Positions 1-6,853 of a stretch of 9,838 nucleotides of DNA are shown in pieces. How positions within the stretch are numbered: position 1 is the stretch's first letter; each line of letters opens with the position of its first letter. The notes beneath the pieces were generated by a model, which did not search any database, was not told the DNA's origin, and saw only the letters and a program-made list of their open reading frames with translations. Made by a program: the position numbers and the translations under genes. Source of the DNA: Xanthobacteraceae bacterium (lineage in GTDB: Bacteria; Pseudomonadota; Alphaproteobacteria; Rhizobiales; Xanthobacteraceae); assembly GCA_030037185.1 (NCBI GenBank), contig JASHRR010000827.1, positions 1 through 9,838 on the forward strand. The letters are read 5' to 3'.

Positions 1-84
1 CGTCTCAAGCAGATCGCGGCGATGGAGAATCTCTCACGCGAGGAACTGCTCATGAGCTCAGCGCACCTTCATCACCGCATATGA
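1..84 (+). CDS. 3' end of an unidentified protein (partial)
   Basis: From base 1 the first frame reads 27 codons to a TGA at 82-84. The peptide is helical-looking and ends in SSAHLHHRI. Its 5' part lies outside the window. I do not recognise the family. The frame is open from the first base, which is weak support because the stretch is short; it could also be part of the decayed sequence that follows. No terminator hairpin is evident directly after the stop. Confidence 0.3.
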   Translation, partial: RLKQIAAMENLSREELLMSSAHLHHRI

Positions 85-462
85 CAAGTCGCAAACCACG
101 TGACGCGTCTGGTCATAGATCGGATGCTTTTCCTTCGGGGCTCGGGCTGGCTGACAACGATACGTCAGGGGTCATCAACACATGCCAAGTTGATCGACAT
201 CAGTCGGGTCAGCATTACGGACGCTGGACGGCGGGGCTCTCGAAGACATGACCGCGCCCAGACCATCGCCGCGCCTGCGGCCCGATGTTAGCTTTTCGGG
301 TGTGCTTGGGCGGCCCTCCAATCGCCTACCAGCGACCGCGGCACGCGGTCCTGACGGGCGCCGGGCAGCATCGGTAATTCGTCTTCTCATTTCGGCCTTC
401 GTTTCTGACGTGGCTCGCCGTCGACGATTTCGGGGGGGGGCCCGCGTTCGACGAGGCGCTGA
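85..462. other. stretch without a recognisable gene
   Basis: All frames here give short, arginine- and proline-rich translations typical of chance reading of GC-rich DNA. The longest is an antisense frame on the minus strand (175-750) that overlaps the transposase remnant and shows no domain character. A run of nine G residues lies at 432-440. I see no promoter, RNA gene or repeat that I can support. It may be the decayed upstream part of the transposase whose C-terminus is at 463-651. Confidence 0.4.
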
Positions 463-651
463 TGCCTGCCCGTCACGCTGCGCGCCAGGCTCAAGCCGCG
501 GGGCCTCACGCCGAAGGCCGTGCTCGACAAGCTCGCCGTCATCCAAATGCTCGACGTCCACTTCCCAACCACCGACGGCCGTACGCTGATCCTGAGCCGC
601 TACACCGGACTGAACGCCGACCAGAAGCTTCCGGTGCAGCCTGAAACTTGA
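463..651 (+). pseudogene. C-terminal remnant of an insertion-sequence transposase
   Basis: After an in-frame TGA at 460-462, one frame runs to a TGA at 649-651 and encodes about 62 residues. It includes TPKAVLDKLAVIQMLDV, then HFPTTDGRTLILSRYT. From memory this matches the C-terminal end of DDE transposases of the IS4/IS1634 type, where a helix is followed by a 'DVHxPTTDGRxLxLxRYT' strand pair close to the C-terminus. The last part (LNADQKLPVQPET) looks shortened compared with the relatives I recall, suggesting an internal deletion. There is no catalytic DDE region, no start codon and no visible terminal inverted repeat, so this is a dead fragment. The IS family assignment is tentative; that it is transposase-derived is more secure. 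Confidence 0.55.
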
Positions 652-917
652 TCCGCCATCGCAGTCCCGGCCGCGCATCACCGCGCCGGTGGGGCAGCCG
701 GCGCCGGAGGAACAAAGACCATCAAGAGCCAGCCCACTATGCATATTCATTACGCGCTGGTGGCCTTTGTCTTGAGTGTGAGATGCATTCGCTCATGTCG
801 ATCGTTCTGCTGCGCTCATCGAGGTGATGTCCGACAGATTTCCTCGACGGCCGTCGTGAGGAGGGGAGCGCGCTTCGCGGGTCCCCTCCCCGCCCGTGCT
901 GCGCGGGTACCGCGCGC
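652..917. other. intergenic stretch, no gene seen
   Basis: Nothing gene-like is supported between the transposase remnant and the 3' end of the cyclase-like gene. It contains a perfect 12-bp palindrome (CGACGGCCGTCG, 845-856) and, beside it, the imperfect hairpin annotated at 860-889. Confidence 0.4.
860..889 (-). terminator. possible hairpin terminator of the cyclase-like gene
   Basis: GGAGGGGA (860-867) pairs with TCCCCTCC (882-889). A further CGC/GCG pairing sits inside, after a small internal mismatch, and closes a short loop. It starts about 30 bases beyond the stop of the minus-strand gene. In that direction there is no U-rich tract after the stem, so it is not a standard intrinsic terminator. 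It may act as an mRNA 3'-end stabiliser or be incidental in GC-rich DNA. Confidence 0.35.
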
Positions 918-1919
918 TCAGAACATCGCAATCGGATTGACTGGTGCCCCCGTCGCATTGGGCAGCGCCAACGGGTTAACGCTCAACATAAACTCCCAGC
1001 GATTGCGGGAGGCTGCCGCCTCGCTCAACGCCTCCAGGTCGGCGCGGTCGAGCACGTGGATACCCAGGATCGCCTGGACGAAATTGTGAACGGCGTTTCT
1101 GAACAGATCGCCGGCGGGCTGCGGCGAATACCCAGCGGTTTCCCACACGATTAGCGCAACATCGCGCTGTTTCAGCCACGGCAGGATCGAATTATCGAAC
1201 CCCGCGGCGCCGTCGTCTGGGCCGAGCTTGGCTCGCCGCCCATAGCGGCCCCAGCGCAGCACCAGCGCGTCTCCCGGTCCCACGCGGACACCGGCTTTGC
1301 TTTCCCACGCCTCCATGTCTTCGGGGAAGATGCGATCACCCGGCGTGAGATACGGCACACCCTTGAGCCTCGCTATGTCGTACAACACCGCGCGTGTAAC
1401 GATGCCGTTCTTCATGGGCATCACCGAGTTCTTCTCAGCCCCCCTTTGCATGGTCACCAGCCCCGACGTCTCATAGCCGTTCCACATTTTTCCGCGGAAG
1501 AACGTGTGAGCGAGAGAATCAATGTGAGTTGAGGCGGCACCGTGGATGCAGGGGAACGCCACGCGATCGGTTGCTCCTGTTTGCGTGGTGGTGAGCATCG
1601 CCCATTCGGCCGGGCACGGGACATCGGTGGCCTTTTCAGTAAATGTATTCACCGACAGTGACACCGGCACTCCCTCGTTCACCAACGCCAACGCGGCCAT
1701 TCGCTTGGCAGGAGTGATCAAGTTGAGTGTTCCCAGTTGATCGTCTTTCCCCCAACGCCCCCAATTTGACAACTCTGTTTGCCAAGCTTCGTACTGTGCC
1801 TCGCTCACAAGAGGACGCGGCGGCAATCCCTGGGAGGCGGCGTGACCGACAGGTATCGCGGCGATGCCGAGGGAACAAACAAGCATTAAGACTGCCCTAG
1901 AGAATGCTAGCGCGCTCAT
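918..1919 (-). CDS. exported cyclase-family protein (kynurenine formamidase-like fold)
   Basis: This encodes 333 residues. I chose ATG 1917-1919 because the protein then begins with a clean Sec signal peptide (MSALAFSR, a hydrophobic run, then GHA-ASQG, cleavage near residue 26). GAGGAGA lies a few bases upstream. An in-frame ATG at 1964 would put hydrophilic residues before the signal. Family marks: NWGRWGKDDQLGTLN near residues 53-66; the metal-site segment HGAASTHIDSLAH with His126, His132, Asp134 and His138; a GDALVLRWGRYG strand; and a C-terminus ending RWEFMLSVNPLALPNATG then PVNPIAMF. All are typical of the Cyclase family (PF04199), metal-dependent amide or ester hydrolases including bacterial kynurenine formamidase. 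The length fits the long subgroup. The substrate cannot be read from sequence. Export argues against a tryptophan-degradation role in the cytoplasm. It stands alone, divergent from the small genes at 2164 onward. Confidence 0.9.
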   Translation of the reverse strand: MSALAFSRAVLMLVCSLGIAAIPVGHAASQGLPPRPLVSEAQYEAWQTELSNWGRWGKDDQLGTLNLITPAKRMAALALVNEGVPVSLSVNTFTEKATDVPCPAEWAMLTTTQTGATDRVAFPCIHGAASTHIDSLAHTFFRGKMWNGYETSGLVTMQRGAEKNSVMPMKNGIVTRAVLYDIARLKGVPYLTPGDRIFPEDMEAWESKAGVRVGPGDALVLRWGRYGRRAKLGPDDGAAGFDNSILPWLKQRDVALIVWETAGYSPQPAGDLFRNAVHNFVQAILGIHVLDRADLEALSEAAASRNRWEFMLSVNPLALPNATGAPVNPIAMF

Positions 1920-2163
1920 GACGTCTCCTCGCCGTTGTCTGTGCGTTTCTTCGTGGCTGATCATCCGAAGTCGAGGCAGATTCCCCGACCCGGCTCAGCA
2001 GCCTGGTTAAATCGTAGCACACCAGGGCGCTGCAGGGGACCACCGGCGAGTGACGGCCGATGATTTCCTGGATGGCCGCGGTAACGACCCACGCAAGGTC
2101 GCGCAGGACCGCTTCAGAATGGCAAGAAGATCGGTGACGCTCGAGCTGTTCGGCATGCATCAC
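1920..2163. promoter_or_regulatory. divergent intergenic region
   Basis: This gap separates the start of the minus-strand cyclase-like gene from the plus-strand small genes, so it should hold both promoters. The ribosome binding site of the cyclase-like gene (GAGGAGA read on the minus strand) lies just beyond 1919. I could not identify convincing -35/-10 hexamers or an operator. The plus-strand frame stays open from 2050, so a longer N-terminus for the next ORF (from ATG 2119) cannot be excluded. Confidence 0.35.
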
Positions 2164-2460
2164 ATGTTGTACGTCGAACGCACGAACACGGGTCGGCACC
2201 GCGCGATCCGGTGGCTGATTGCGCTCATGGTGCTTTGCTGCGATCCGCTGGCGATCGCATCGACGGCCGCGGCTTCGGCACCGCGACAAACCACCTCTGA
2301 AACGACATTTTGGTGGCAAGGTCCGATCTCGAGCTGCCCAATCCCGGGGCCTATTAAAGTCGGCATCAAGTGCCACGGCGGGTCAACCATCGGCAAAAGT
2401 GACAGCGGCGCTGAGTGCGAGGGGTCGCGAGGCACGAGGACATGCGCTATTGTCCATTAG
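2164..2460 (+). CDS. possible small secreted Cys-containing protein
   Basis: The frame is open from 2050 to the TAG at 2458-2460. From ATG 2164 it gives 98 residues: a basic N-terminus (RHRAIRW), a hydrophobic stretch (LIALMVLCCDPLAIA) and an AAASA-like cleavage site, which together resemble a signal peptide. The remainder is about 55 residues with four Cys (SSCPIP, GIKCHGG, GAECEG, RTCAIVH at the C-terminus), as in small disulphide-bonded secreted proteins. Third-position GC is moderate and the ribosome binding site is weak. I recognise no family. It ends 23 bases before the next start, consistent with an operon. It could equally be a chance ORF; ATG 2119 and ATG 2155 are alternative starts. 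Confidence 0.35.
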   Translation: MLYVERTNTGRHRAIRWLIALMVLCCDPLAIASTAAASAPRQTTSETTFWWQGPISSCPIPGPIKVGIKCHGGSTIGKSDSGAECEGSRGTRTCAIVH

Positions 2461-2472
2461 ACCCCGGAACGT

Positions 2473-2478
2473 GGGAGG
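2473..2478 (+). promoter_or_regulatory. ribosome binding site fixing a GTG start
   Basis: GGGAGG lies five bases upstream of GTG 2484. No ATG in the frame has comparable support, and the GTG is followed at once by a signal peptide, so it decides the start of the next gene. Confidence 0.75.
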
Positions 2479-2483
2479 TACCA

Positions 2484-3080
2484 GTGAAGATCAGTCTCGC
2501 TGCTGCACTGTCGGTCGGCATCGTGCTGTCAGGTGCATGCGCTGCCTACGCGCTTTCGTCTTCAGCTCCGATGCATATTCAGAATCTTCAAGGATGTTTC
2601 CGTGTCTCTTACCGATTTGTCGAAGATGGAAAGCATGATTACGAGATCAAGGATGCCCTTGAATGGATCACGTTGAAACAACAGTCCGGGGTGTATGTAT
2701 TGCAGCACTACGGACTTTATGGCGGGGAGATCATCGAGCACTTCAATGAAACATGGTCGCTGCTCAACGATGGACGCTGGCGGCAGGATGTCGGCCCTTC
2801 ACGGTATACTTGCCTTTCAGAGGTCAGGATGGGGCAGTTGCATTGCTCCTCACCAGGCGCCCCGAAACCAATTCGCGACGGCAGACGTATCGACTACGAT
2901 CTGCTCAACCGCGTCTCCACGATCCAGATCACGCCAAAGGGCTGGGTCCAAAACGAAATGAACGACAAGGTCGCGAAAGGGGGACAAGTCGTTGCCACCG
3001 AAGTCGGATGGGTTGAATACCGCCGCACTGTCGACGACTCTCCCTGCGAGAACGCTAAAAGGCTGCACCCTAGCGAATGA
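2484..3080 (+). CDS. secreted hypothetical protein, resembles DUF6607
   Basis: This encodes 198 residues from a GTG start placed by a strong Shine-Dalgarno sequence. The frame extends upstream, but those residues (with an ATG at 2415) lack a ribosome site and would bury the signal peptide. The N-terminus (VKISLAAALSVGIVL, then an ACAAYA-type site) is a Sec signal. The mature part has a conserved-looking core: LQGCFRVSYRFVEDG, VLQHYG, an ETWSLLNDGRWRQDVG segment, ITPKGWVQNEMNDKV, then GWVEYRRT. This pattern of a Cys-Phe strand, a tryptophan-rich middle and 'TPKGWxxxxNxDK' resembles DUF6607 (PF20311) from memory, although this protein is shorter than typical members. The four Cys of the mature protein (the GCF, YTCLS, LHCSS and SPCEN cysteines) could form disulphides. 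The function is unknown. The stop overlaps the ATG at 3077 of the following frame by four bases (ATGA). Confidence 0.8.
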   Translation: MKISLAAALSVGIVLSGACAAYALSSSAPMHIQNLQGCFRVSYRFVEDGKHDYEIKDALEWITLKQQSGVYVLQHYGLYGGEIIEHFNETWSLLNDGRWRQDVGPSRYTCLSEVRMGQLHCSSPGAPKPIRDGRRIDYDLLNRVSTIQITPKGWVQNEMNDKVAKGGQVVATEVGWVEYRRTVDDSPCENAKRLHPSE

Positions 3081-3211
3081 GCGATAACACCGCGCCAAAG
3101 GTCGATTGGGATAAAAATGTCTGTTATCCGAACCTAAAGGTTGTTAATGGATCGTCCCCTGCGCGGGTACAGAGACGGGCACGGGGCAGGAGAGTACGAG
3201 GAAACGTCATC

Positions 3212-3586
3212 ATGAACGATGCTGAGACAATGAAGACCTATGTCGCAGAGATCAACGGTGAAGCCGTCGTGGCATTTCGTGCAATGGATGACGACGACGC
3301 CCACGATATGGTCAGCGATGAGGATGGCGACTTGCAGCAAAGCTTGAACGAATCCTCCGGAATGGTTCGCGCCGACGGAAGCCCGTTGTGGGACGGAAAG
3401 TCCGAAATTATTGCGCGACCTGCAACTGAAGCCGAGGATGAGAGCTGGCGGAAAGCGCGCGATGCCGAGATCGAAAGTGCCGATGAGGGTGAACCGATCG
3501 ATTCCGAGTTCGAAGACGATTTTGATGACTTCACCGTTTATCTGATTTCCGTAAGGTCGCTCGGCGACGATGAAGGTGATGCTTGA
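3212..3586 (+). CDS. small very acidic hypothetical protein
   Basis: This encodes 124 residues rich in Asp and Glu, with clusters such as AMDDDDAHDMVSDEDGD and SEFEDDFDDF. It has no signal peptide or membrane segment, so it is probably cytoplasmic. The frame is open from ATG 3077, which overlaps the stop of the previous gene. I prefer ATG 3212 because GAGGAA (3198-3203) sits eight bases upstream and the residues encoded before it are basic and unlike the rest. ATG 3230 (MKTYVAEINGE) is another option. The patterns KTYVAEINGEAVVAFRA, then PLWDGKSEI and ARPATEAE recall short uncharacterised Bradyrhizobium proteins, from memory only. A role as a DNA mimic or chaperone-type binder could be imagined from the charge, but nothing shows it. 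Confidence 0.7.
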   Translation: MNDAETMKTYVAEINGEAVVAFRAMDDDDAHDMVSDEDGDLQQSLNESSGMVRADGSPLWDGKSEIIARPATEAEDESWRKARDAEIESADEGEPIDSEFEDDFDDFTVYLISVRSLGDDEGDA

Positions 3587-3608
3587 TCTACGACAACGCC
3601 TCGCGCGA

Positions 3609-4250
3609 CTAGTCGCGGTATCGAACGATTGCGTCGCTCGGCGTCTCCCTCAAGGATCGAGCCCGAGATCGTAGTGCCGCCACTGGGAGAGTCCTTTGCG
3701 CAAGAGCGGTCACCTGTTCCGAGCTGGGGGTGTTTATCGCGCGCCGACTGCGGTGAAACGCCAGACGAGCCGGATCGAATTCGGGTCCGCAATGCGCAAG
3801 GATCTGGCGCATGCTGGCGCGGAGCTCCTCGACCAGGCCGTCGTAGCTGACCCGAAGCAACCGTCCCGGCAGGACCCGATTCCAGTGGCGCATCACCTCG
3901 AGATATGTCCGGTAATACCTTGCGATATCCTCGATTCACGTAGCAGAATTCCGTCCTCTTGCGTAAAGCTGCTTGAGGTTGCTGAGGCAGCAGGCCATCG
4001 GCTCGCGCCGGATGTCGATGATCCTCGCAGTCGGCAGCATCAGGTGGATCAGGGCTATGTGCGAGAAGTTGTTCGGCATCTTGTCGACGAAACGCGGCCG
4101 CCCGCGCCGATAGACTTGCGTCTCCTCAAGGTAGCGGCGCCCGAGACGTTCGAACAGGACCGAATCCAGGTCCGGCAGCAGACCCGGGTACCGCGCACCG
4201 CCGCGGTTCAGCTTCTGTCCCTGCAATTGCGAGACGATCCGAGGAAGAGC
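3609..4250 (-). pseudogene. sulfotransferase pseudogene, middle and C-terminal part
   Basis: Read on the minus strand from about 4247, the frame gives LPRIVSQLQGQ, RYPGLLPDL, FERLGRRYLEETQVYR, RPRFVDKMPNNFSHIALIHL, then RIIDIRREPMACCLSNLKQL. This is the 3'-PAPS-dependent sulfotransferase core seen in TPR-linked bacterial members. An in-frame TGA (3936-3938) interrupts it, but the same frame continues with IEDIARYYRTYLEVMRHW, VLPGRLLRVSYDGLVEELR, FDPARLAFHRSRRAINT and PSSEQV, and ends DAIVRYRD before TAG 3609-3611. Around the TGA the expected GQEF(C/T)YS can be recovered in the next frame, and GLSQWRHYDLGLDP appears out of frame near 3645-3690. Each of these is a local indel pair that restores the frame. 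No P-loop or start lies upstream on this strand. The gene cannot make a working enzyme. Confidence 0.8.
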
Positions 4251-4489
4251 GCAGGCGGCCGGGCGGCGAGAACCGGCATTGCGCCGCAGCACCTTTCGAA
4301 GCTGAAGGAGCTGCCGCCCGCCATTGTCAAGGCCGGCAGTTGGTTCTGCGACAGCGAGTATGGGACAGCAGAAAAGGGTGCGCCCGCTCAAGAGCGTCGA
4401 GCGTCTCCAGCGCATTCTTTGCCTGATCGAGCACACGCTGGTTCGGCGCCGACAAGTAAAGCGCGCCGCGCTGCAACGGCGCGCGCCGC

Positions 4490-4747
4490 ATTAGCGCGCG
4501 TCTCGCGGCGATCCGGACGATCCAGCTTTGCAGCAGCGAATTCTTCGTGACGCGCACCGGGGCCGGCACCGCGGCGCGACGCGACCTTCATTGTCGGGCT
4601 GCCGCGTTCCGGCTCGACGCTGCTCGAGCAGATCCTGCCTCACATCCAGACGTCGATGGGACGCAAGAATTGCACGAAGTCGGCACCGCGTCGTCGTGGC
4701 GTCCGAGGCCCGCGACTATCGTGGCGCGAAGAGAACTGCGAGGATGA
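4490..4747 (+). pseudogene. sulfotransferase N-terminal/P-loop remnant on the opposite strand
   Basis: On the plus strand ARLAAIRTIQLCSSEFFVTR, then TGAG can be read from 4496. The 5'-PSB (PAPS-binding) loop FIVGLPRSGSTLLEQIL follows in another frame from 4587. Then ASHPDVDGTQELHEVG resumes the first frame from 4637. The shift at 4637 is one missing G (CTG-GCC became CTGCC); a matching one-base gain lies just before 4587. This order (EFF helix, P-loop, SHP, GTxEL) is exactly the N-terminal half of the TPR-sulfotransferase catalytic domain. After HEVG the frame reaches a stop at 4745-4747 without recognisable DKMPNN or C-terminal motifs. These are the motifs present on the minus strand at 3609-4250, so the two pieces may derive from one gene split by inversion. 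Confidence 0.75.
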
Positions 4748-5508
4748 ACTTGTGCTCGTCAAAACCTGCCGCGCAGGTTACCCGGTGGGCGAGTCTCTTG
4801 ATGGCCCCTCGGAGACGCGCCGATCCTCGCCTATCGCGCATCAGCCGTCGAAAGTTAGACGGAAAGCAGGATCAGTGCCCCGCCGCGCCACCATGCCGTC
4901 CTGCGCGGCGGCAGGCCTCCCGGCCGGCACCAGCGCCGGCGGGGCTGGAGGCTTGTCCGGCATCGGGCTGAACGCGTCGGCGTCGCATCCCGGTCCCGGC
5001 CAACGCAACCGCGCCGGGCGGCCGCACCAGCGGAGGAGGAGGTTTGTCAGGCTCGGCGCACCGATGGGCCGTTCGGTCTTAAGGTCAGCAGGAGCGGCGC
5101 GCTCTGCGACATCAATTCCGGAAATGATGGGCGGCAACGACCGGAATTCGCAATGAGGAGGAAGAACCGACCCCCGCTTTTAGACAATTTGGGTTGCATT
5201 ATTTGCGAAGGTGATGCACATGTTGGGTTCGGTTTGGGTCTTGGATGGCTAGCATTCCCGACGACGTGAGGGCATGCACAATGCGTCTACCTAACCTAAA
5301 ATCTGCCTCGATCCTTCGAATTAGGCTGGCCCACGGCTCGCTCTGCGACAAACAGTGGCGCTCGCGCCTTCCCCCGCCGCCACGGTGGTTGTGGAGATGT
5401 CCCCTTTACGAACGCGTAATAACCCGTTGATCGGGCTGCGCTGGGTTCGCAAGCTCGAATTCTCCCACGAAATCGCCCGCCTAGGGCGAAGTTTGCGGGG
5501 CAGCTCAA
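4748..5508. other. long stretch without a supported gene
   Basis: Several frames stay open for up to 100 or more codons, but their translations are Arg/Pro/Ala-rich and show no motifs. 4750-4870 might contain further scrambled sulfotransferase sequence (a GYP triplet and a GDAPILAYRASAVES reading), which I cannot confirm. GCCGGC direct/inverted copies around 4923-4940 can form a hairpin without a U-tract. At 5153-5269 an ATG opens a 38-codon frame with a CIIC pair, but it lacks a convincing ribosome site. Base composition becomes less GC-rich at 5170-5250. The promoter of the caspase-like gene presumably lies near 5430-5500, but no clear hexamers were found. Confidence 0.4.
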
Positions 5509-6642
5509 ATGGTCCGAATTCTCTGTGCAGCGATGTTGTTAAGTTTAACCCTTGCCGAGGCGCTCGCCGATGGAAGGGTCGCCCTGGTCGTCGGTGTCTC
5601 GAATTATGAATATGCGGGGCGCTTAGCCAACACTCTCAACGACGCGAATGATGTGACGGTGGCGCTGAAGCGCCTAGGCTTTGACGTCGAAACGCTTCTG
5701 GACCCAAATAAGTCTGTTCTTGAGGCAGCTGTCCGCCGATATGGAGAGCACTCGGCCAACGCCGACGTCAGTTTGTTTTATTACTCGGGACATGCGCTTG
5801 AAGCCGCCGCACACAATTGGCTGCTGCCGGCCTCAGCACGCCTGGCCAACGAGCGCGATCTCCGGTTCGAGGCAGTGGACCTCGATGCCGTTGAAGAACA
5901 AACCGAAGGATACGCAAAGGTCTCAATCCTTTTTTTCGACGCATGCCGCGACAATCCGTTTGCTCATCGTTTGTCTCGGGGGCGTAGCTTCACTCCACGT
6001 GGGCTGAGCCGGGTCGACGTGGGGCGCGGAGGCGTCTTGGTGGCATTCGCGACGGGGCCAGGAGAGGTTGCCGTCGATAGCCTTGGCGGCGAGAGAAACA
6101 GCCCGTTCACGGCAGCCTTGCTGAAGTACATAGAAACCCCGGGACTTGAGATCAGGAGTCTGTTGACTCGCGTCACTAAGGATGTCTTCGACGAGACGAA
6201 GGGAACGCAACGCCCGTGGCAAAACTCGTCATTGGAAGACGATTTTTATTTCTTGCCGGCCGCTGTGTCCCCTGCCGCATCGTCAGCGCAATCATTGGGC
6301 CCCAAGGTTGCAAACTCGCCGCAAGTGCCACAGCCCGCAGGGCCGTTGCCGGACCGCGGCGAAATAGTCCACATGATTGAGCGTGCGCGTGGCTCCATCG
6401 CGGTCGGCGACATCCTTTCGGCGCGTATTATTCTGCGACGGGCGTATGAGCGGGGCGATGCGGAAGCCGCGCTGGAACTAGGCGGAACGTATGATCCTCT
6501 TATCCTGGGGCGCCTGAAGGTCACCGTGAGGGGTTACTTCGCCGACCCAGTTGAGGCGCACGATTGGTATGTAAAGGCTGCCGAGTTGGGCTCCGTTGAT
6601 GCGATTTATCGGATAAAGGCACTCAGCTTACAGAATCCCTGA
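5509..6642 (+). CDS. exported caspase-like peptidase (C14 family) with Sel1-like tail
   Basis: This encodes 377 residues. The N-terminus MVRILCAAMLLSLTLAEALA is a Sec signal, cleaved near residue 20. The caspase p20-like domain follows (about 23-250): RVALVVGVSNY, a LNDANDV helix, then LFYYSGHA with the catalytic His95 and FFDACRDNPF with the catalytic Cys146. RGGVLVAFATGPGEVAVDS, RNSPFTAALL, TPGLEIRSLL and a QRPWQNSSLEDDFYFLP end complete the fold. The usual AGHG is SGHA here, but the dyad is intact. A Pro/Ala-rich linker (251-283) leads to a helical C-terminus (about 285-372) with ARIILRRAYERGDAEAALEL and DWYVKAAELGSVDAIYRI, which resemble Sel1/TPR-type repeats for protein binding. Bacterial relatives are arginine/lysine-type cysteine peptidases or pseudo-peptidases; the substrate is unknown. 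The site of action is the periplasm or outside. The ribosome site is weak (GCGGGG eight bases upstream). It converges on the next gene. Confidence 0.9.
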   Translation: MVRILCAAMLLSLTLAEALADGRVALVVGVSNYEYAGRLANTLNDANDVTVALKRLGFDVETLLDPNKSVLEAAVRRYGEHSANADVSLFYYSGHALEAAAHNWLLPASARLANERDLRFEAVDLDAVEEQTEGYAKVSILFFDACRDNPFAHRLSRGRSFTPRGLSRVDVGRGGVLVAFATGPGEVAVDSLGGERNSPFTAALLKYIETPGLEIRSLLTRVTKDVFDETKGTQRPWQNSSLEDDFYFLPAAVSPAASSAQSLGPKVANSPQVPQPAGPLPDRGEIVHMIERARGSIAVGDILSARIILRRAYERGDAEAALELGGTYDPLILGRLKVTVRGYFADPVEAHDWYVKAAELGSVDAIYRIKALSLQNP

Positions 6643-6809
6643 AATCTGGGACCGGGCAAGCGTAACTGAGCTCTATCCGGCAGCAGTCGCCGCCTACCCG
6701 GTTGCGCCAGGTCCAAACGCCGGTATCGGCGGTGATGCGCCATGCAAAGTACGGAATGCTCGATCGGGGGCCATAGTCCCCAGCTCGCTGGTAACCTGGC
6801 AGCTTGGGC
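6643..6809. other. convergent intergenic region
   Basis: This lies between the 3' ends of the caspase-like gene and the 405-residue protein gene. Short minus-strand frames cross it but have no ribosome site or motif. No terminator with a U-tract was found for the plus-strand gene. Confidence 0.35.
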
Positions 6810-6834
6810 AAAAGCCGTCGCCGGAAGGCGACGG
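6810..6834 (-). terminator. intrinsic terminator of the 405-residue protein gene
   Basis: CCGTCGCC (6815-6822) and GGCGACGG (6827-6834) form a perfect 8-bp GC-rich stem with a four-base loop. On the minus strand the stem is followed by CTTTTG, a short U-tract, and it begins about 20 bases after the stop of the minus-strand gene. In the plus direction no U-tract follows, so it mainly serves the minus-strand gene; the stem could still help to stop convergent transcripts. Confidence 0.75.
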
Positions 6835-6853
6835 ATGGGTTGCCTCCTTCGCG

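Noticed and set aside
175..750. 191-codon open frame on the minus strand
   Set aside because: It is antisense to the transposase remnant, Arg/Pro-rich, with no domain character and no plausible start context.
740..2582. Shared ATGCATATTCA at 739 and 2571 as a direct repeat
   Set aside because: The match is only about 11 bases with no extension on either side, so it is probably coincidental.
3936..3938. In-frame TGA in the sulfotransferase as a selenocysteine codon
   Set aside because: The family has no selenoproteins, the TGA sits within a local frame excursion where the expected motif is readable in the next frame, and other lesions are present.
3696..4550. 284-codon open frame on the plus strand
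   Set aside because: It runs antisense to the recognisable sulfotransferase pseudogene, has no ribosome site or motif, and its length is explained by GC-rich antisense frames.
5153..5269. 38-codon ORF with a CIIC pair upstream of the caspase-like gene
   Set aside because: No convincing ribosome site and no family resemblance; a chance ORF of this length is common.
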